From NCBI GenBank assembly GCA_017618195.1, contig JAFZUW010000065.1, positions 1 through 64,000 on the forward strand: a stretch of 64,000 nt of DNA. The letters run 5' to 3'. This DNA is from Lachnospiraceae bacterium. GTDB taxonomy: Bacteria; Bacillota; Clostridia; Lachnospirales; Lachnospiraceae. A program made the translations under genes and the position numbers. Under the pieces are notes generated by a model. That model did not search any database, had not been told where the DNA came from, and worked only from the letters and a program-made list of their open reading frames with translations. Shown here piece by piece: positions 24,626 through 33,608 of this stretch. Numbering within the stretch: the first letter of the stretch is position 1; every line of letters starts with the position of its first letter.

Positions 24626-25477
24626 CTACCTTCCTTCCGCGCCGCGCGGTTCATGCAGCGCAAGCAGGTTTCCGAGCACAAGCCGCTGCTCGTTTCTCGG
24701 TACGATCGCGTCGATAAACCCGCACGTAAGCACCCGCTCCGCCCTCTGAAAGTCCTTCGGCAGGGCCTGGTTCAGGCTCTTCTCGATAACTCTCGGGCCG
24801 GCAAATCCGACGCGCGCCCCGGGTTCCGCAAGCGTAATGTCACCCTGCATCGCAAAGCTCGCATCCACGCCTCCCGTTGTCGGGTCCGTCAGAAGCACGA
24901 TGTACAGATTGCCGCCGTTTCCGTGCCGCTTTACGGCAGCCGAAACCTTAGACATCTGCATCAGCGAAATCATTCCTTCCTGCATGCGTGCTCCGCCCGA
25001 AACCGTCACGCCGACAACCGGCAGGTGATGCTCTGCGGCATACTCGAAAAGCCTTGTAATCTTCTCTCCGACAACCGCTCCCATCGACCCCATCATGAAG
25101 TAGGAATCCATCGCAAAGATGCACGTCTTATGTCCTTCGATCGATGCGGTGCCGCAGATCACGGCTTCGCTTTCGCGGCTTTTCTCGCGTGCGGCTTGTA
25201 ATTTGTCGTCATATTCGGGGAATCCGAGAACGTTCCTTGACGCGAGGTCGCGGTCCAGCTCGGTAAAGCTGCGCTTGTCGGTAAGCATCAGAATGCGTCT
25301 TCTCGCGCGCATCGTATAATACCGGCCGCACGCGGGACACACGAAGAACTCCCGGCGCACGCGGGACACGGGCGTTCTGCGCCCGCACCCCTTGCAGACG
25401 ATGTGTCTGCTCCGCGGCAGGAGTCCGTTCGTTTCGGGTTCATTATTAGCCTTCAGAAACAGTTTCCGTAAATCCAT
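24626..25477 (-). CDS. accD: Acetyl-CoA carboxylase, carboxyltransferase beta subunit
   Basis: 283 residues from ATG 25477. An in-frame TTG at 25498 would add seven residues but lies inside accC. The N-terminal zinc ribbon is intact (VCKGCG ... VCPACG). The crotonase-fold core includes GARMQEGMISLMQMSK and VLLTDPTTGGVDASFAM. Starts five bases after the accC stop. Confidence 0.95.
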   Translation of the reverse strand: MDLRKLFLKANNEPETNGLLPRSRHIVCKGCGRRTPVSRVRREFFVCPACGRYYTMRARRRILMLTDKRSFTELDRDLASRNVLGFPEYDDKLQAAREKSRESEAVICGTASIEGHKTCIFAMDSYFMMGSMGAVVGEKITRLFEYAAEHHLPVVGVTVSGGARMQEGMISLMQMSKVSAAVKRHGNGGNLYIVLLTDPTTGGVDASFAMQGDITLAEPGARVGFAGPRVIEKSLNQALPKDFQRAERVLTCGFIDAIVPRNEQRLVLGNLLALHEPRGAEGR

Positions 25478-25481
25478 TCTT

Positions 25482-26810
25482 CTAAAGAACCTTTGCAACG
25501 ATTCCGGTATCGTACCGGCCGTTCAGAAAGTTCTCGTCCTCCATGAATTTCATATGCATCTCGCGGTTGTTCTCAACACCGACGAGGACAAATTCGGACA
25601 GCGCGCATTTCATCTTGCGGATTGCCGCGTCGCGCGTGTCGGCGCTCACCACGAGCTTCCCGAGAAGCGAATCGTAGTAAGGCGTAATCTCGCAGTCATG
25701 ATAAAGCGCGGTGTCGAACCGTACGTTGACGCCGCCCGGGATGTGAAGCATCTTCACGCGTCCCGTTGCGGGCAGACAGTCCTTTCCGTGCTCCGCACAG
25801 ATCCGGCACTCAATCGCGTGTCCGCCGAGCGAAACGTCGCTTTCGGTGAACGGAAGCGGTACGCCGGCAGCCGTGCGGATCTGCCATTCGACCAGATCGA
25901 TCCCGCTCACCATTTCGGTCACGGAATGCTCGACCTGAAGTCTCGTATTCATCTCAAGAAAATAAAATGAATCGCCGTGCACGAGGAACTCGACCGTTCC
26001 GACCGTCACATAACGAACCGCTTCGGCAAGCTCCTTCGCGGCCGTATGAAGGCGGCTTCGAAGCGAGTCGGTAAGCACCGGCGCGGGACACTCCTCAATG
26101 AGCTTCTGGTTCTTGCGCTGAACCGAACAGTCACGGTCGCCGACCGCAAGAACGTGTCCTTCCTTATCGGCAAGGATCTGCACTTCGACGTGCTTCACAT
26201 TTTCCAGATACTTCTCAAGGAATATGCCGTCGTCGCCGAACGCGCTCTGCGCTTCTCTCTGAACCTGGGAGTATGCCCCGGGTATTTCACTCTTCTCGCG
26301 GATAATCCGGATTCCGCGTCCGCCTCCGCCCGAACGGGCCTTTAAGATAACCGGATATCCGATCCGGTCCGCTTCGCGTTCCGCCTCGGCAGCATCCGAA
26401 AGAATCCCGCTTCCTTCGGCAACCGGCAGACCCGCACGGATTGCGATATCGCGTGCGATCTCCTTCTGCCCCATTGCCTCCATTACCTCGGCTCCCGGGC
26501 CGATCAAAACTATGCCGCACTCTTCACACATGCGGGCAAATGTTGGATTTTCCGCCAGCATCCCGTATCCGGGATGGATCGCGTCCGCTCCGGTCTTCTT
26601 CGCAAGCGTCAGAAGCGCATTCATATTCAGATAACTGTCCGCGGCCGAAGGTCCTCCGATGCAATAGCTCTCGTCGGCCATGACCACGTGAAGGGCATCG
26701 GCGTCCGCGGCGGAGTAGACCGCCACGGTGTCGATTCCCATTTCTTTGCAGGCGCGAATCACGCGAACCGCTACTTCGCCCCGATTCGCTATCAGGATTT
26801 TAGAAAACAT
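25482..26810 (-). CDS. accC: Acetyl-CoA carboxylase, biotin carboxylase subunit
   Basis: 442 residues, ATP-grasp enzyme that carboxylates biotin on AccB. Start MFSKILIANRGEVAVRVIRAC, ATP-site loop KARSGGGGRGI, metal-binding EMNTRLQVEHSVTE, and C-terminal GKLVVSADTR. Length is normal. Confidence 0.97.
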   Translation of the reverse strand: MFSKILIANRGEVAVRVIRACKEMGIDTVAVYSAADADALHVVMADESYCIGGPSAADSYLNMNALLTLAKKTGADAIHPGYGMLAENPTFARMCEECGIVLIGPGAEVMEAMGQKEIARDIAIRAGLPVAEGSGILSDAAEAEREADRIGYPVILKARSGGGGRGIRIIREKSEIPGAYSQVQREAQSAFGDDGIFLEKYLENVKHVEVQILADKEGHVLAVGDRDCSVQRKNQKLIEECPAPVLTDSLRSRLHTAAKELAEAVRYVTVGTVEFLVHGDSFYFLEMNTRLQVEHSVTEMVSGIDLVEWQIRTAAGVPLPFTESDVSLGGHAIECRICAEHGKDCLPATGRVKMLHIPGGVNVRFDTALYHDCEITPYYDSLLGKLVVSADTRDAAIRKMKCALSEFVLVGVENNREMHMKFMEDENFLNGRYDTGIVAKVL

Positions 26811-26828
26811 CCGAACCTCCTACGAAGC

Positions 26829-27254
26829 CTACTGCTTCTTCACGATCACACAGGAGAAATCCCCGTTCATGCATACCTTTCCGTCCACGCTCAGCTCACC
26901 GTGGAGCATGTACATCGGCGGAAGCGAACGGACCATCTTCGTATCGATCCGGATCCGGTCGCCCGGTTTGATCATGTTTCGGAATTTCACCTTGTCGAGT
27001 CCGGCGTATACCGGCAATGCATCCTGTTCCCGCATCTGATCCGCGAACAGAATGCATGCCGATTGCGCCATCATCTCACACTGTATCACGCCCGGCACGA
27101 TCGGGTTACCCGGAAAATGGCCCTGTAAAAAGAACTCATCTCCGCGAACCTGATACCAGCCTGTTGCCGTCCCGTCATCATTCAATACCGCTTCGTCCAC
27201 CAGAAGCATCGGCTCCCGGTGCGGCAGTATCGTCTTTATTTCTTCACGATTCAT
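26829..27254 (-). CDS. fabZ: 3-hydroxyacyl-ACP dehydratase FabZ
   Basis: 141 residues. Hot-dog fold with the start ILPHREPMLLVDEA and the catalytic helix region LQGHFPGNPIVPGVIQCEMMAQ, carrying the His and Glu of FabZ. Position between accB and accC matches streptococcal and clostridial fab operons. Confidence 0.95.
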   Translation of the reverse strand: MNREEIKTILPHREPMLLVDEAVLNDDGTATGWYQVRGDEFFLQGHFPGNPIVPGVIQCEMMAQSACILFADQMREQDALPVYAGLDKVKFRNMIKPGDRIRIDTKMVRSLPPMYMLHGELSVDGKVCMNGDFSCVIVKKQ

Positions 27255-27368
27255 AATCGTCTCCTGTCAGTTTCATACGGCCCGTCCCCGGCGGGCAAAG
27301 CCGTTCTTGATCGGCCCGGACACCGGCTGTTTTTCAGCCGTCCCGAGCCTTCTTACTTTATGCTCCGT

Positions 27369-27845
27369 CTACCCAAGTACGAACAGGTCCTGGTCAAATT
27401 CGACGAGCACTCCATCCTTCGCTAAAATCTCCCGGATCACGCCGTCTCTCGGGGAAACGACTTCGTTCATCATCTTCATTGCCTCAATCGTGCAGAGCGC
27501 TTCGCCCTTCTTTACCCGATCACCGACCGAGCGGACTTTGCCGCCCGCGTTAAGATGGAATATCCCGAGTAACGGTGCCTTAACCGTATCTCCGGCAGGC
27601 GCCGCCTTCACGTTTTCCGCTTCCGGCGCGTGGGATTTGCCCTCAGCCGGAGCAGGTTCGGCAATTCCCGCGGGCACGGGTCCGGCATATGCCTTTCCGA
27701 TTCCCGCGGGGTCCAGAGGAGAAATTGGATGAGAAGATAGAATAATGTCCTTTTTAAAACGAAGCTTGCTTCCGTTTTCCTCTACGTAAAGCTCGGTCAG
27801 TCCCAAGCGTTCAAACAATTCCGCGTATTCTTCCGGTGTTTTCAT
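27369..27845 (-). CDS. accB: Biotin carboxyl carrier protein
   Basis: 158 residues from ATG 27845 (GAAAGGAAA upstream). The N-terminal segment MKTPEEYAELFERLGLTEL is followed by a Pro/Ala-rich hinge (about residues 55-85) and the biotinyl domain, with the biotin-accepting lysine in TIEAMKMMNEV. The 114-base gap to fabZ contains GC-rich inverted repeats but no clear terminator. Confidence 0.93.
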   Translation of the reverse strand: MKTPEEYAELFERLGLTELYVEENGSKLRFKKDIILSSHPISPLDPAGIGKAYAGPVPAGIAEPAPAEGKSHAPEAENVKAAPAGDTVKAPLLGIFHLNAGGKVRSVGDRVKKGEALCTIEAMKMMNEVVSPRDGVIREILAKDGVLVEFDQDLFVLG

Positions 27846-27956
27846 AGTGGTTTCCTTTCGTTCGCAGCCGTCCTTTTTCCGCACCGTGCCGGTCTCCCGC
27901 ACGGTATCCGTTATCGGAACAGCCGTCCTCTTTTCGATTGCGCAGCAGCCTTCGTA

Positions 27957-29189
27957 TCAGACCTTCTTAAACGCAACACACGCGTTGTGTCCGCCGAATC
28001 CGAGCGAGGTGCTGATCGCGGCCGTCGGGTCCGCCTTCACCGCCTCGTTGGGCGTATAGTTAAGGTCGCATTCCTCGTCGGCTTCACGGTAGTTGATCGT
28101 CGGCGGGATGATTCCCGTGTCGAGCGCAAGGATCGAAGCAATCGCCTCAACAGCGCCCGTTGCACCGAGCATGTGACCGGTCATCGACTTGGTCGAGCTG
28201 ATGTGTAAAAGGGCCGCGTCATCGCCGAACACCTTCTTCAAAGCCTTCGTTTCCATCGCGTCGTTCAGGTGTGTTCCGGTGCCGTGCGCATTCACGTAAA
28301 GGCTTGCCGGATCGTCGATTCCGGCTTCCGAAACCGCATCTCTGATTGCACGGACCGCTCCGTCCCCTTCGGGATCGGGAGCCGTAATGTGATAAGCATC
28401 GCAGGTGTTGCCGTAGCCCACGACTTCCGCGTAAATCTTTGCTCCGCGCCGAACCGCACGGTCGTAATCCTCAAGAACAAGTATGCCTGCGCCCTCGCCC
28501 ATGACGAAACCGCCGCGGCGCTTGTCAAACGGCAGGCTTCCTTCCGACGGATCCTCCGCAAGGCTCAATGCCTGGCAGTTTACAAAGCCCGCCATCGAAA
28601 GTTCATTGATCGAAGCTTCGCTTCCTCCCGCGATGATCGCATCCGCATAGCCGTGTTTGATTGCGCGGTAAGCTTCGCCGATCGTATGCGAAGAAGTCGC
28701 GCATGCCGTGATCACGGGAAGCGTCGGCCCTTTCGCGCCGAACCGGATTGCCACCGATCCTGCTGCCATGTTGCCGATCATCATCGGAACGAAGAACGGC
28801 GAAACCATATCGGGTCCTTTGTCCGTCAGTCTTCCGAGCTCGCGGATCGTCGTGTTGATGCCGCCGATTCCGGAGCCGATATAAACTCCGAGACGGGCCG
28901 GATCAATACCGCTTTCGAGAATCCCGCTCGCTTCCGCCGCCTGCTTCGAAGCCGCCATCGCATACTGGATGAACAGGTCCGAACGGCGAATCTCCTGCAT
29001 CGTGTCATAATAATCTTTCGGATTGAAGTCCTTTACCTCGGCATCCAGCGAAACCTTCAGCCGCGACGCGTCGAAACGGGTGATCTTCCCGACTCCGCAC
29101 ACGCCCTTTTTCAAATTGTCCCAAAACGTTTCCACCGTATTTCCGACGGGAGTGATAACTCCCATCCCGGTTACCGCAACTCTCTTCAT
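27957..29189 (-). CDS. fabF: Beta-ketoacyl-ACP synthase II
   Basis: 410 residues from ATG 29189, with GGAGGAC upstream; the open frame extends further 5' but unsupported. Thiolase fold with catalytic Cys in VITACATSSHTIGEA, and both His in NAHGTGTHLNDAMET and SSTKSMTGHMLGATG. Elongating condensing enzyme. As fabH is absent, this is the only ketosynthase in the operon. Confidence 0.96.
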   Translation of the reverse strand: MKRVAVTGMGVITPVGNTVETFWDNLKKGVCGVGKITRFDASRLKVSLDAEVKDFNPKDYYDTMQEIRRSDLFIQYAMAASKQAAEASGILESGIDPARLGVYIGSGIGGINTTIRELGRLTDKGPDMVSPFFVPMMIGNMAAGSVAIRFGAKGPTLPVITACATSSHTIGEAYRAIKHGYADAIIAGGSEASINELSMAGFVNCQALSLAEDPSEGSLPFDKRRGGFVMGEGAGILVLEDYDRAVRRGAKIYAEVVGYGNTCDAYHITAPDPEGDGAVRAIRDAVSEAGIDDPASLYVNAHGTGTHLNDAMETKALKKVFGDDAALLHISSTKSMTGHMLGATGAVEAIASILALDTGIIPPTINYREADEECDLNYTPNEAVKADPTAAISTSLGFGGHNACVAFKKV

Positions 29190-29325
29190 ATCTGTCCTCC
29201 GTCCGCGCCGGCCTCGTGCCGCGCTCTCATTTTCCGCGCTGCTCATGCAGCGTCCTTTCTCCGCACCGATGCGCATTTCCCACACATACTGCTTACGTAC
29301 CGCAGGCATCCCGCCTGCTCACTCT

Positions 29326-30069
29326 TTATATATACATTCCGCCGTCGACCTTGATCACTTCTCCGGTGATGTAGCTCGATGCGTCGCTCGCAAGAAACAG
29401 CGCAAGGTTCGCTACATCTTCCGCCTGCCCGAGTCTGGCGATCGGCAGCTGCTTCGTCAGTTCCGCCGTCATCTCTTCGCTGAGTGCAGCCGTCATATCG
29501 GTCGCGATATAGCCGGGTGCGATCGCGTTGCAGCGGATGTTCCTTCGCCCGTACTCCTTTGCAACCGACTTCGTAAAGCCGATCACGCCTGCCTTCGACG
29601 CCGCGTAATTGGTCTGCCCTTTGTTGCCCATCATGCCGACAACCGAGCTAAGGTTGATGATCACGCCGCTCCGCTTCTTCACAAACGGACGGATCAGCGC
29701 CTGCGTCATATGAATCGTGCCCTTTAAGTTGATATCGATCACATCGTCAATGTCCGCCTCCGAAAGTGCGGGAAGCAGATTATCCCTCGTAATCCCCGCG
29801 TTATTGACGAGAATGTCAACGCTTCCGAAATCCGCGAGTACCTTTGAAACGGTTTCATTGACCGCCGCCGCATCACTTACGTCACAGACGTAAAATGCGA
29901 CTTCCGCGCCTTTCTCTTTAAGCGCCTGCACGGCTGCTTCGGCGCGTTCTCCGCCGTGAGCGGCAACAAGAGCGAGCCTCGCGCCGTTTGCGGCAAACTT
30001 CTCGGCGACCGCATATCCGATTCCGCGCGTTCCGCCGGTAATCAGCGCCGTCTTTCCCTGTAAAGTCAT
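29326..30069 (-). CDS. fabG: 3-oxoacyl-ACP reductase FabG
   Basis: 247 residues from ATG 30069, preceded by GGAGGCTGAT; four extra residues are possible from an upstream ATG. Short-chain dehydrogenase with NADP site TGGTRGIGYA, the NNAG motif, catalytic Ser (NLSSVVG) and YAASK. Standard length. Confidence 0.96.
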   Translation of the reverse strand: MTLQGKTALITGGTRGIGYAVAEKFAANGARLALVAAHGGERAEAAVQALKEKGAEVAFYVCDVSDAAAVNETVSKVLADFGSVDILVNNAGITRDNLLPALSEADIDDVIDINLKGTIHMTQALIRPFVKKRSGVIINLSSVVGMMGNKGQTNYAASKAGVIGFTKSVAKEYGRRNIRCNAIAPGYIATDMTAALSEEMTAELTKQLPIARLGQAEDVANLALFLASDASSYITGEVIKVDGGMYI

Positions 30070-30086
30070 ATCAGCCTCCATTTGTA

Positions 30087-31010
30087 CTACTCTTGTAGAA
30101 TTATGGAAACACTTGCTTCCAGACTGTCTTTATCAAACACCTGCAGAATCTTCGCTCCGGGAACGGTCCGCTTCACGAACCCCGAAAGCGTCTTTCCGGG
30201 ACCGCACTCAACGAACGTATCAATGCCCTCTTCGGCAAGTTTTTTAAGCGTATCTTCGAACAAAACGCTGTTGCAGATCTGCTCCGATATAAGCGTGAGG
30301 ATTTCGTCCTTTCCGTCCGGATACGGCTGCGCGGTCCGGTTCGCGTAAAGCGGGATCCGGGGTGCCGATATCGGGAGTTGTTCCGCGTCCCCGCGAAGTC
30401 CTTCCGCCGCCTCTTTCATATAAGGCGTATGGAACGGTCCGCCGACCGCCAGCTCCACGAAACGGATGTTTCGCTCCGTAAGAACTTCCTTCATCTTTGC
30501 AATCTTGTCAGCCTCACCCGAAACGACAACCTGTCCGGGGCAGTTGTAGTTGACCGGATACACGCCGAGTTCCGCACAAAGCGCGCGGAGTTCGGTCACA
30601 TCCATCCGAAGCACCGCGATCATGCTTCCTTCCTGCGCCTCAGCTGCCTTCTGCATTCTTGCCCCGCGGCTTACGACAAGCCGGAACGCATCCTCGTTTG
30701 TAAGAATCCCCGCGTATGCAAGTCCGGCGATCTCTCCCAAGGAGAAACCGGTTGCCGCATCCGCTTCGATTCCGCGCTCCTTAAGAGCCGCTGCCGTCGC
30801 CAGGTCCGCAAGGAACAGGCACGGCTGCGTATTGTCCGTACGCTTCAGTTCCTCTGCCGTTCCTTCAAACATCTGCTTTAACGTGCCGGTGCGGATTGCC
30901 TCCGCCTTGTCAAAAAGTCCCCTGACGCTCTCAGAAGCCTCGTAGAGGTCTTTTGCCATGCCGGGGTACTGACTTCCCTGTCCGGCAAATAAAAACGCGA
31001 TTTTCGCCAT
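30087..31010 (-). CDS. fabD: Malonyl-CoA:ACP transacylase
   Basis: 307 residues from ATG 31010 (AAGGAAGG upstream). Start IAFLFAGQGSQYPGMAKDLY, nucleophile elbow GFSLGEIAGL, and His in GGPFHTPYM. Standard length, 17 bases before fabG. Confidence 0.96.
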   Translation of the reverse strand: MAKIAFLFAGQGSQYPGMAKDLYEASESVRGLFDKAEAIRTGTLKQMFEGTAEELKRTDNTQPCLFLADLATAAALKERGIEADAATGFSLGEIAGLAYAGILTNEDAFRLVVSRGARMQKAAEAQEGSMIAVLRMDVTELRALCAELGVYPVNYNCPGQVVVSGEADKIAKMKEVLTERNIRFVELAVGGPFHTPYMKEAAEGLRGDAEQLPISAPRIPLYANRTAQPYPDGKDEILTLISEQICNSVLFEDTLKKLAEEGIDTFVECGPGKTLSGFVKRTVPGAKILQVFDKDSLEASVSIILQE

Positions 31011-31026
31011 TATCCGTAATCCTTCC

Positions 31027-31971
31027 TTATGCGTTCGCGAAGCGTGCAATCAGCGCGTCCGCTTCTTCGCAGATTCCGTGCACGATCTCCGCACACGTAT
31101 TCTCACTCTTTACAAGCCCCGCGATCTGTCCGCACATGCACGAACCGTTCTGCACATCGCCTTCGCGGGCTGCTCTCCGAAGCGCTCCCGCGCCCATTGC
31201 CTCAAGCTCCTGCGGCGTCGTATTGGGGTCCGATTCCTTCTTCTGGAACTCTCTCGTCATACGGTTCTTAAGCGCTCGCACCGGATGACCGAGCGTCTTG
31301 CCGGTAACGATCGTGTCGTGATCATTGGCCGCAATGACTTTGTCCTTATAATTCTGATGGATGGTGCATTCCTTCGCGGTCAGAAAACGGGTTCCCATCT
31401 GAACGCCCTGCGCGCCGAGCATATATGCCGCCGCCATGCCGCGTCCGTCCGCGATACCGCCTGCCGCGATGACCGGGATACCGACCGCGTCAACGACCTG
31501 CGGAACAAGCGCCATCGTCGTCGTTTCGCCGACATGTCCGCCGGACTCGCAGCCTTCCGCAACTACCGCGCACGCACCCATCCGCTCCGCCATGACCGCA
31601 AGCGCCACGCCTGCTACCACGCAGATTACTTTTACGCCGGCTTCCTTAAGCCGTTCCATATACTTAGCAGGGTTGCCCGCACCGGTCGTAACGATCGCGA
31701 CATGCTCCTCACATACGACCTGCACCGCTTCCTCGATAAACGGGCTCATTAACATCAGATTTACGCCGAACGGCTTATCGGTCAGTTCCTTTGCCTTTTT
31801 GATCTGCTCACGGAGCTGCTCGCCGTTTGAGTTCATTGCGGCGATCAGTCCGAGTCCGCCCGCATTGGAGACCGCAGCAGCAAGTTCCGCGTCGGCAACC
31901 CATGCCATTCCGCCCTGTATAACCGGATACTCGATTCCGAGCATACGGCAAATGATATTGTCTTTTTTCAT
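31027..31971 (-). CDS. fabK: FMN-dependent enoyl-ACP reductase II
   Basis: 314 residues from ATG 31971 (AAAGGATGAG upstream). Nitronate-monooxygenase-like barrel: EYPVIQGGMAWVADAELAAA, the nucleotide-binding glycines AAGGIADGRGMAAA and LGAQGVQMGTRFL. It replaces FabI and would make the organism insensitive to triclosan-type FabI inhibitors, as known for FabK. Confidence 0.95.
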   Translation of the reverse strand: MKKDNIICRMLGIEYPVIQGGMAWVADAELAAAVSNAGGLGLIAAMNSNGEQLREQIKKAKELTDKPFGVNLMLMSPFIEEAVQVVCEEHVAIVTTGAGNPAKYMERLKEAGVKVICVVAGVALAVMAERMGACAVVAEGCESGGHVGETTTMALVPQVVDAVGIPVIAAGGIADGRGMAAAYMLGAQGVQMGTRFLTAKECTIHQNYKDKVIAANDHDTIVTGKTLGHPVRALKNRMTREFQKKESDPNTTPQELEAMGAGALRRAAREGDVQNGSCMCGQIAGLVKSENTCAEIVHGICEEADALIARFANA

Positions 31972-32031
31972 ATTTTTCTCATCCTTTCGGAAACGCTTCC
32001 GGGATATACGCGCCTTACCCGTCACATGGAA

Positions 32032-32053
32032 GCAGGGCGCCTGAGCGCCCTGC
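32032..32053 (-). other. Perfect hairpin between acpP and fabK
   Basis: 9-bp perfect stem GCAGGGCGC / GCGCCCTGC around a CTGA tetraloop, with no T run. It may shield the acpP 3' end or act as a processing site so that acpP is made in excess over the enzymes. Confidence 0.6.
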
Positions 32054-32064
32054 CGCATAGTCCG

Positions 32065-32292
32065 TTACTGCTGCTGTGTAGCGATCAGTTCCGCAAGCTT
32101 TTCGATAGTTGTGATTTCCTGGGTCAGTTCAATCTTGCAGTCGAATTCTTCCTGCACCTGCATCACAAGCTCCATGATGTCAAGGGAATCAAGGCCGATG
32201 TCGGTGAATTTGTCCGAAGCGGAAAGCTCCGACTCTTCCTTGTCCAAGTACTCGGCAATGATATGAATGATCGTAGCGGTGATATCCTTCAT
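32065..32292 (-). CDS. acpP: Acyl carrier protein
   Basis: 75 residues from ATG 32292, with AAAGGAGGA upstream. The phosphopantetheine serine is in DIGLDSLDIMELVM. Acidic four-helix protein of standard length. First gene of the fatty-acid operon, facing away from the MerR gene. Confidence 0.96.
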   Translation of the reverse strand: MKDITATIIHIIAEYLDKEESELSASDKFTDIGLDSLDIMELVMQVQEEFDCKIELTQEITTIEKLAELIATQQQ

Positions 32293-32353
32293 CTGATAAG
32301 TCCTCCTTTGGTTTCCTGCAAAAAAGCGGGTTGCTTTTTCCGATTTCGCTGCT

Positions 32354-32384
32354 ATAATAATGTTGGGGGTTACCCCCAGGTCAA
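32354..32384 (-). promoter_or_regulatory. MerR-type promoter of the fatty-acid operon
   Basis: Minus strand: TTGACC (32384-32379), a 19-bp spacer, TATTAT (32359-32354). The spacer contains the dyad TGGGGGTAACCCCCA (32364-32378). A 19-bp spacer with a central dyad is the hallmark of promoters that a MerR protein untwists to activate. The divergent MerR gene begins 40 bases away. Confidence 0.8.
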
Positions 32385-32423
32385 TATGCAAATTTATCAA
32401 ATTTCGTTGAAGGGGGAAATGTC

Positions 32424-33275
32424 ATGTCAGAGAATAAAACCGAAGGCTCCGCATACTCTGCCGAGTACACGCTTACCGTCGGGCAGTTCGCAAAGCTGTG
32501 CCGCACCTCAAGGGATACGCTCCGTTACTATTACGAGCAGAAGATCTTAATGCCGCGCGTCGATCCGAACAACGGCTACCACTACTATTCCGCCGCGCAG
32601 ATCAGTTCCTTCTTCTTCATTTCGACAATGCGGCAGGCGGGCTGTTCCATCCGCGAGATCACGGACATCATCTACAATCTTTCGCAGACGGACATCGTCG
32701 ATCTCTTAAACGTGAAGATCCACGACCTGCAGCGCGAGATGATCAACCTGAACAAAAAAGTCAACGCCCTGCACCTCGGCACCTGGATGATCGAGCAGTA
32801 CGGCAACCACCGCTCGGGTGTTCCGTTCGTTGCCCCGATCCCGCCGATCAGCGTCACCTCGACGCCGGTACGCCGTCAGGACGGTTCTTATCATGCCGCG
32901 GACATCGCCGGCGACATTTCGGTACATCTGGCCAAATCCTACGAGGACGACAGTCTGATGACCTTTCCTTCGGGTGCCACGATTGCCTACGATGATTTCG
33001 TCAAAGGCAATTATGCATACAATAACGTTATTACGCTTTCGCTGATGCCGGCCGACTACCGGAGCTCCTTCCCGCTTCCGTCAAGGCGCGCCGTACTGTG
33101 TGCGCACAGCCATAACGAGCAGGACATCAGCCGCAGTTATAAGAAAATCCTCTCCTACCTGAAACGGAACAAACTGACAGCCTGCTCCGACCTCTATTCG
33201 GTGAGCCTCATCAACCTTTACGATAACGAGACCAACCACCGCTATTTCAAGTATCTGCTGATCTGCGTGGAATAG
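32424..33275 (+). CDS. MerR family regulator, probable controller of fatty-acid synthesis
   Basis: 283 residues. Winged HTH (TVGQFAKLCRTSRDTLRYYYEQKILMP with NNGYHYYSAAQ), a coiled-coil dimer helix (DIVDLLNVKIHDLQREMINLNKKVNAL) and a GyrI/BmrR-like ligand-binding domain of about 150 residues (PFVAPIPPISVTSTPVRR; NLYDNETNHRYFKYLLICVE). AAGGGGG precedes the ATG. It is divergent from acpP across a promoter of MerR architecture and occupies the position that FabT has in streptococci. An acyl or lipid-like ligand is a reasonable inference. Confidence 0.88.
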   Translation: MSENKTEGSAYSAEYTLTVGQFAKLCRTSRDTLRYYYEQKILMPRVDPNNGYHYYSAAQISSFFFISTMRQAGCSIREITDIIYNLSQTDIVDLLNVKIHDLQREMINLNKKVNALHLGTWMIEQYGNHRSGVPFVAPIPPISVTSTPVRRQDGSYHAADIAGDISVHLAKSYEDDSLMTFPSGATIAYDDFVKGNYAYNNVITLSLMPADYRSSFPLPSRRAVLCAHSHNEQDISRSYKKILSYLKRNKLTACSDLYSVSLINLYDNETNHRYFKYLLICVE

Positions 33276-33296
33276 AGCCTCATTTGCCGTAAGGAC

Positions 33297-33345
33297 ATAA
33301 AAAACCCTCCGTACCGGGAACTCCGGAACGGAGGGTTTTATTCTT
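33297..33345. terminator. Bidirectional terminator
   Basis: AAAACCCTCCGT / ACGGAGGGTTTT, 12-bp stem, between the convergent MerR gene and the small 33.4-kb gene. Confidence 0.9.
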
Positions 33346-33353
33346 TGCTTGGT

Positions 33354-33608
33354 TTATTTCTTCGCTTTCTTCGGTTCTGCTAACGCGTACAGGAGCGTCA
33401 CAAGCGCGTATCCGAAGTAATTGCCGAGAGTATAGACATCTCTGTCTACCAAATATGTGGCTCTTCTTGTTACATAAAGCATGCTGATCGTAAGGCCGGC
33501 GTTTATGATCACCGCTCCGGAAACCGGTTGGGAAAATGCCCCGCAAATCCATCGAAAAACCTCTCTACAAATATACCAAAATACCCCCTGCAATGCAAGG
33601 CAAAGCAA
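33354..33608 (-). CDS. Small hydrophobic protein, start uncertain
   Basis: Up to 84 residues; two hydrophobic stretches (SGAVIINAGLTISMLYVT and YFGYALVTLLYALAEP) and a basic end KKAKK. I do not recognise a family. The open frame starts inside a hairpin (33582-33619), so the upstream part is probably not translated. A good GAGAGG site leads to an ATG at 33552 that is in a different frame, giving an unlikely 90-residue basic product. Either a single-base change has separated the start from the membrane-protein frame, or translation begins at a non-ATG codon. Confidence 0.45.
   Translation of the reverse strand: MLCLALQGVFWYICREVFRWICGAFSQPVSGAVIINAGLTISMLYVTRRATYLVDRDVYTLGNYFGYALVTLLYALAEPKKAKK

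Noticed and set aside
28269-29354. Plus-strand open frame of 361 residues inside fabF
   Set aside because: Antisense to fabF, whose catalytic motifs are complete.
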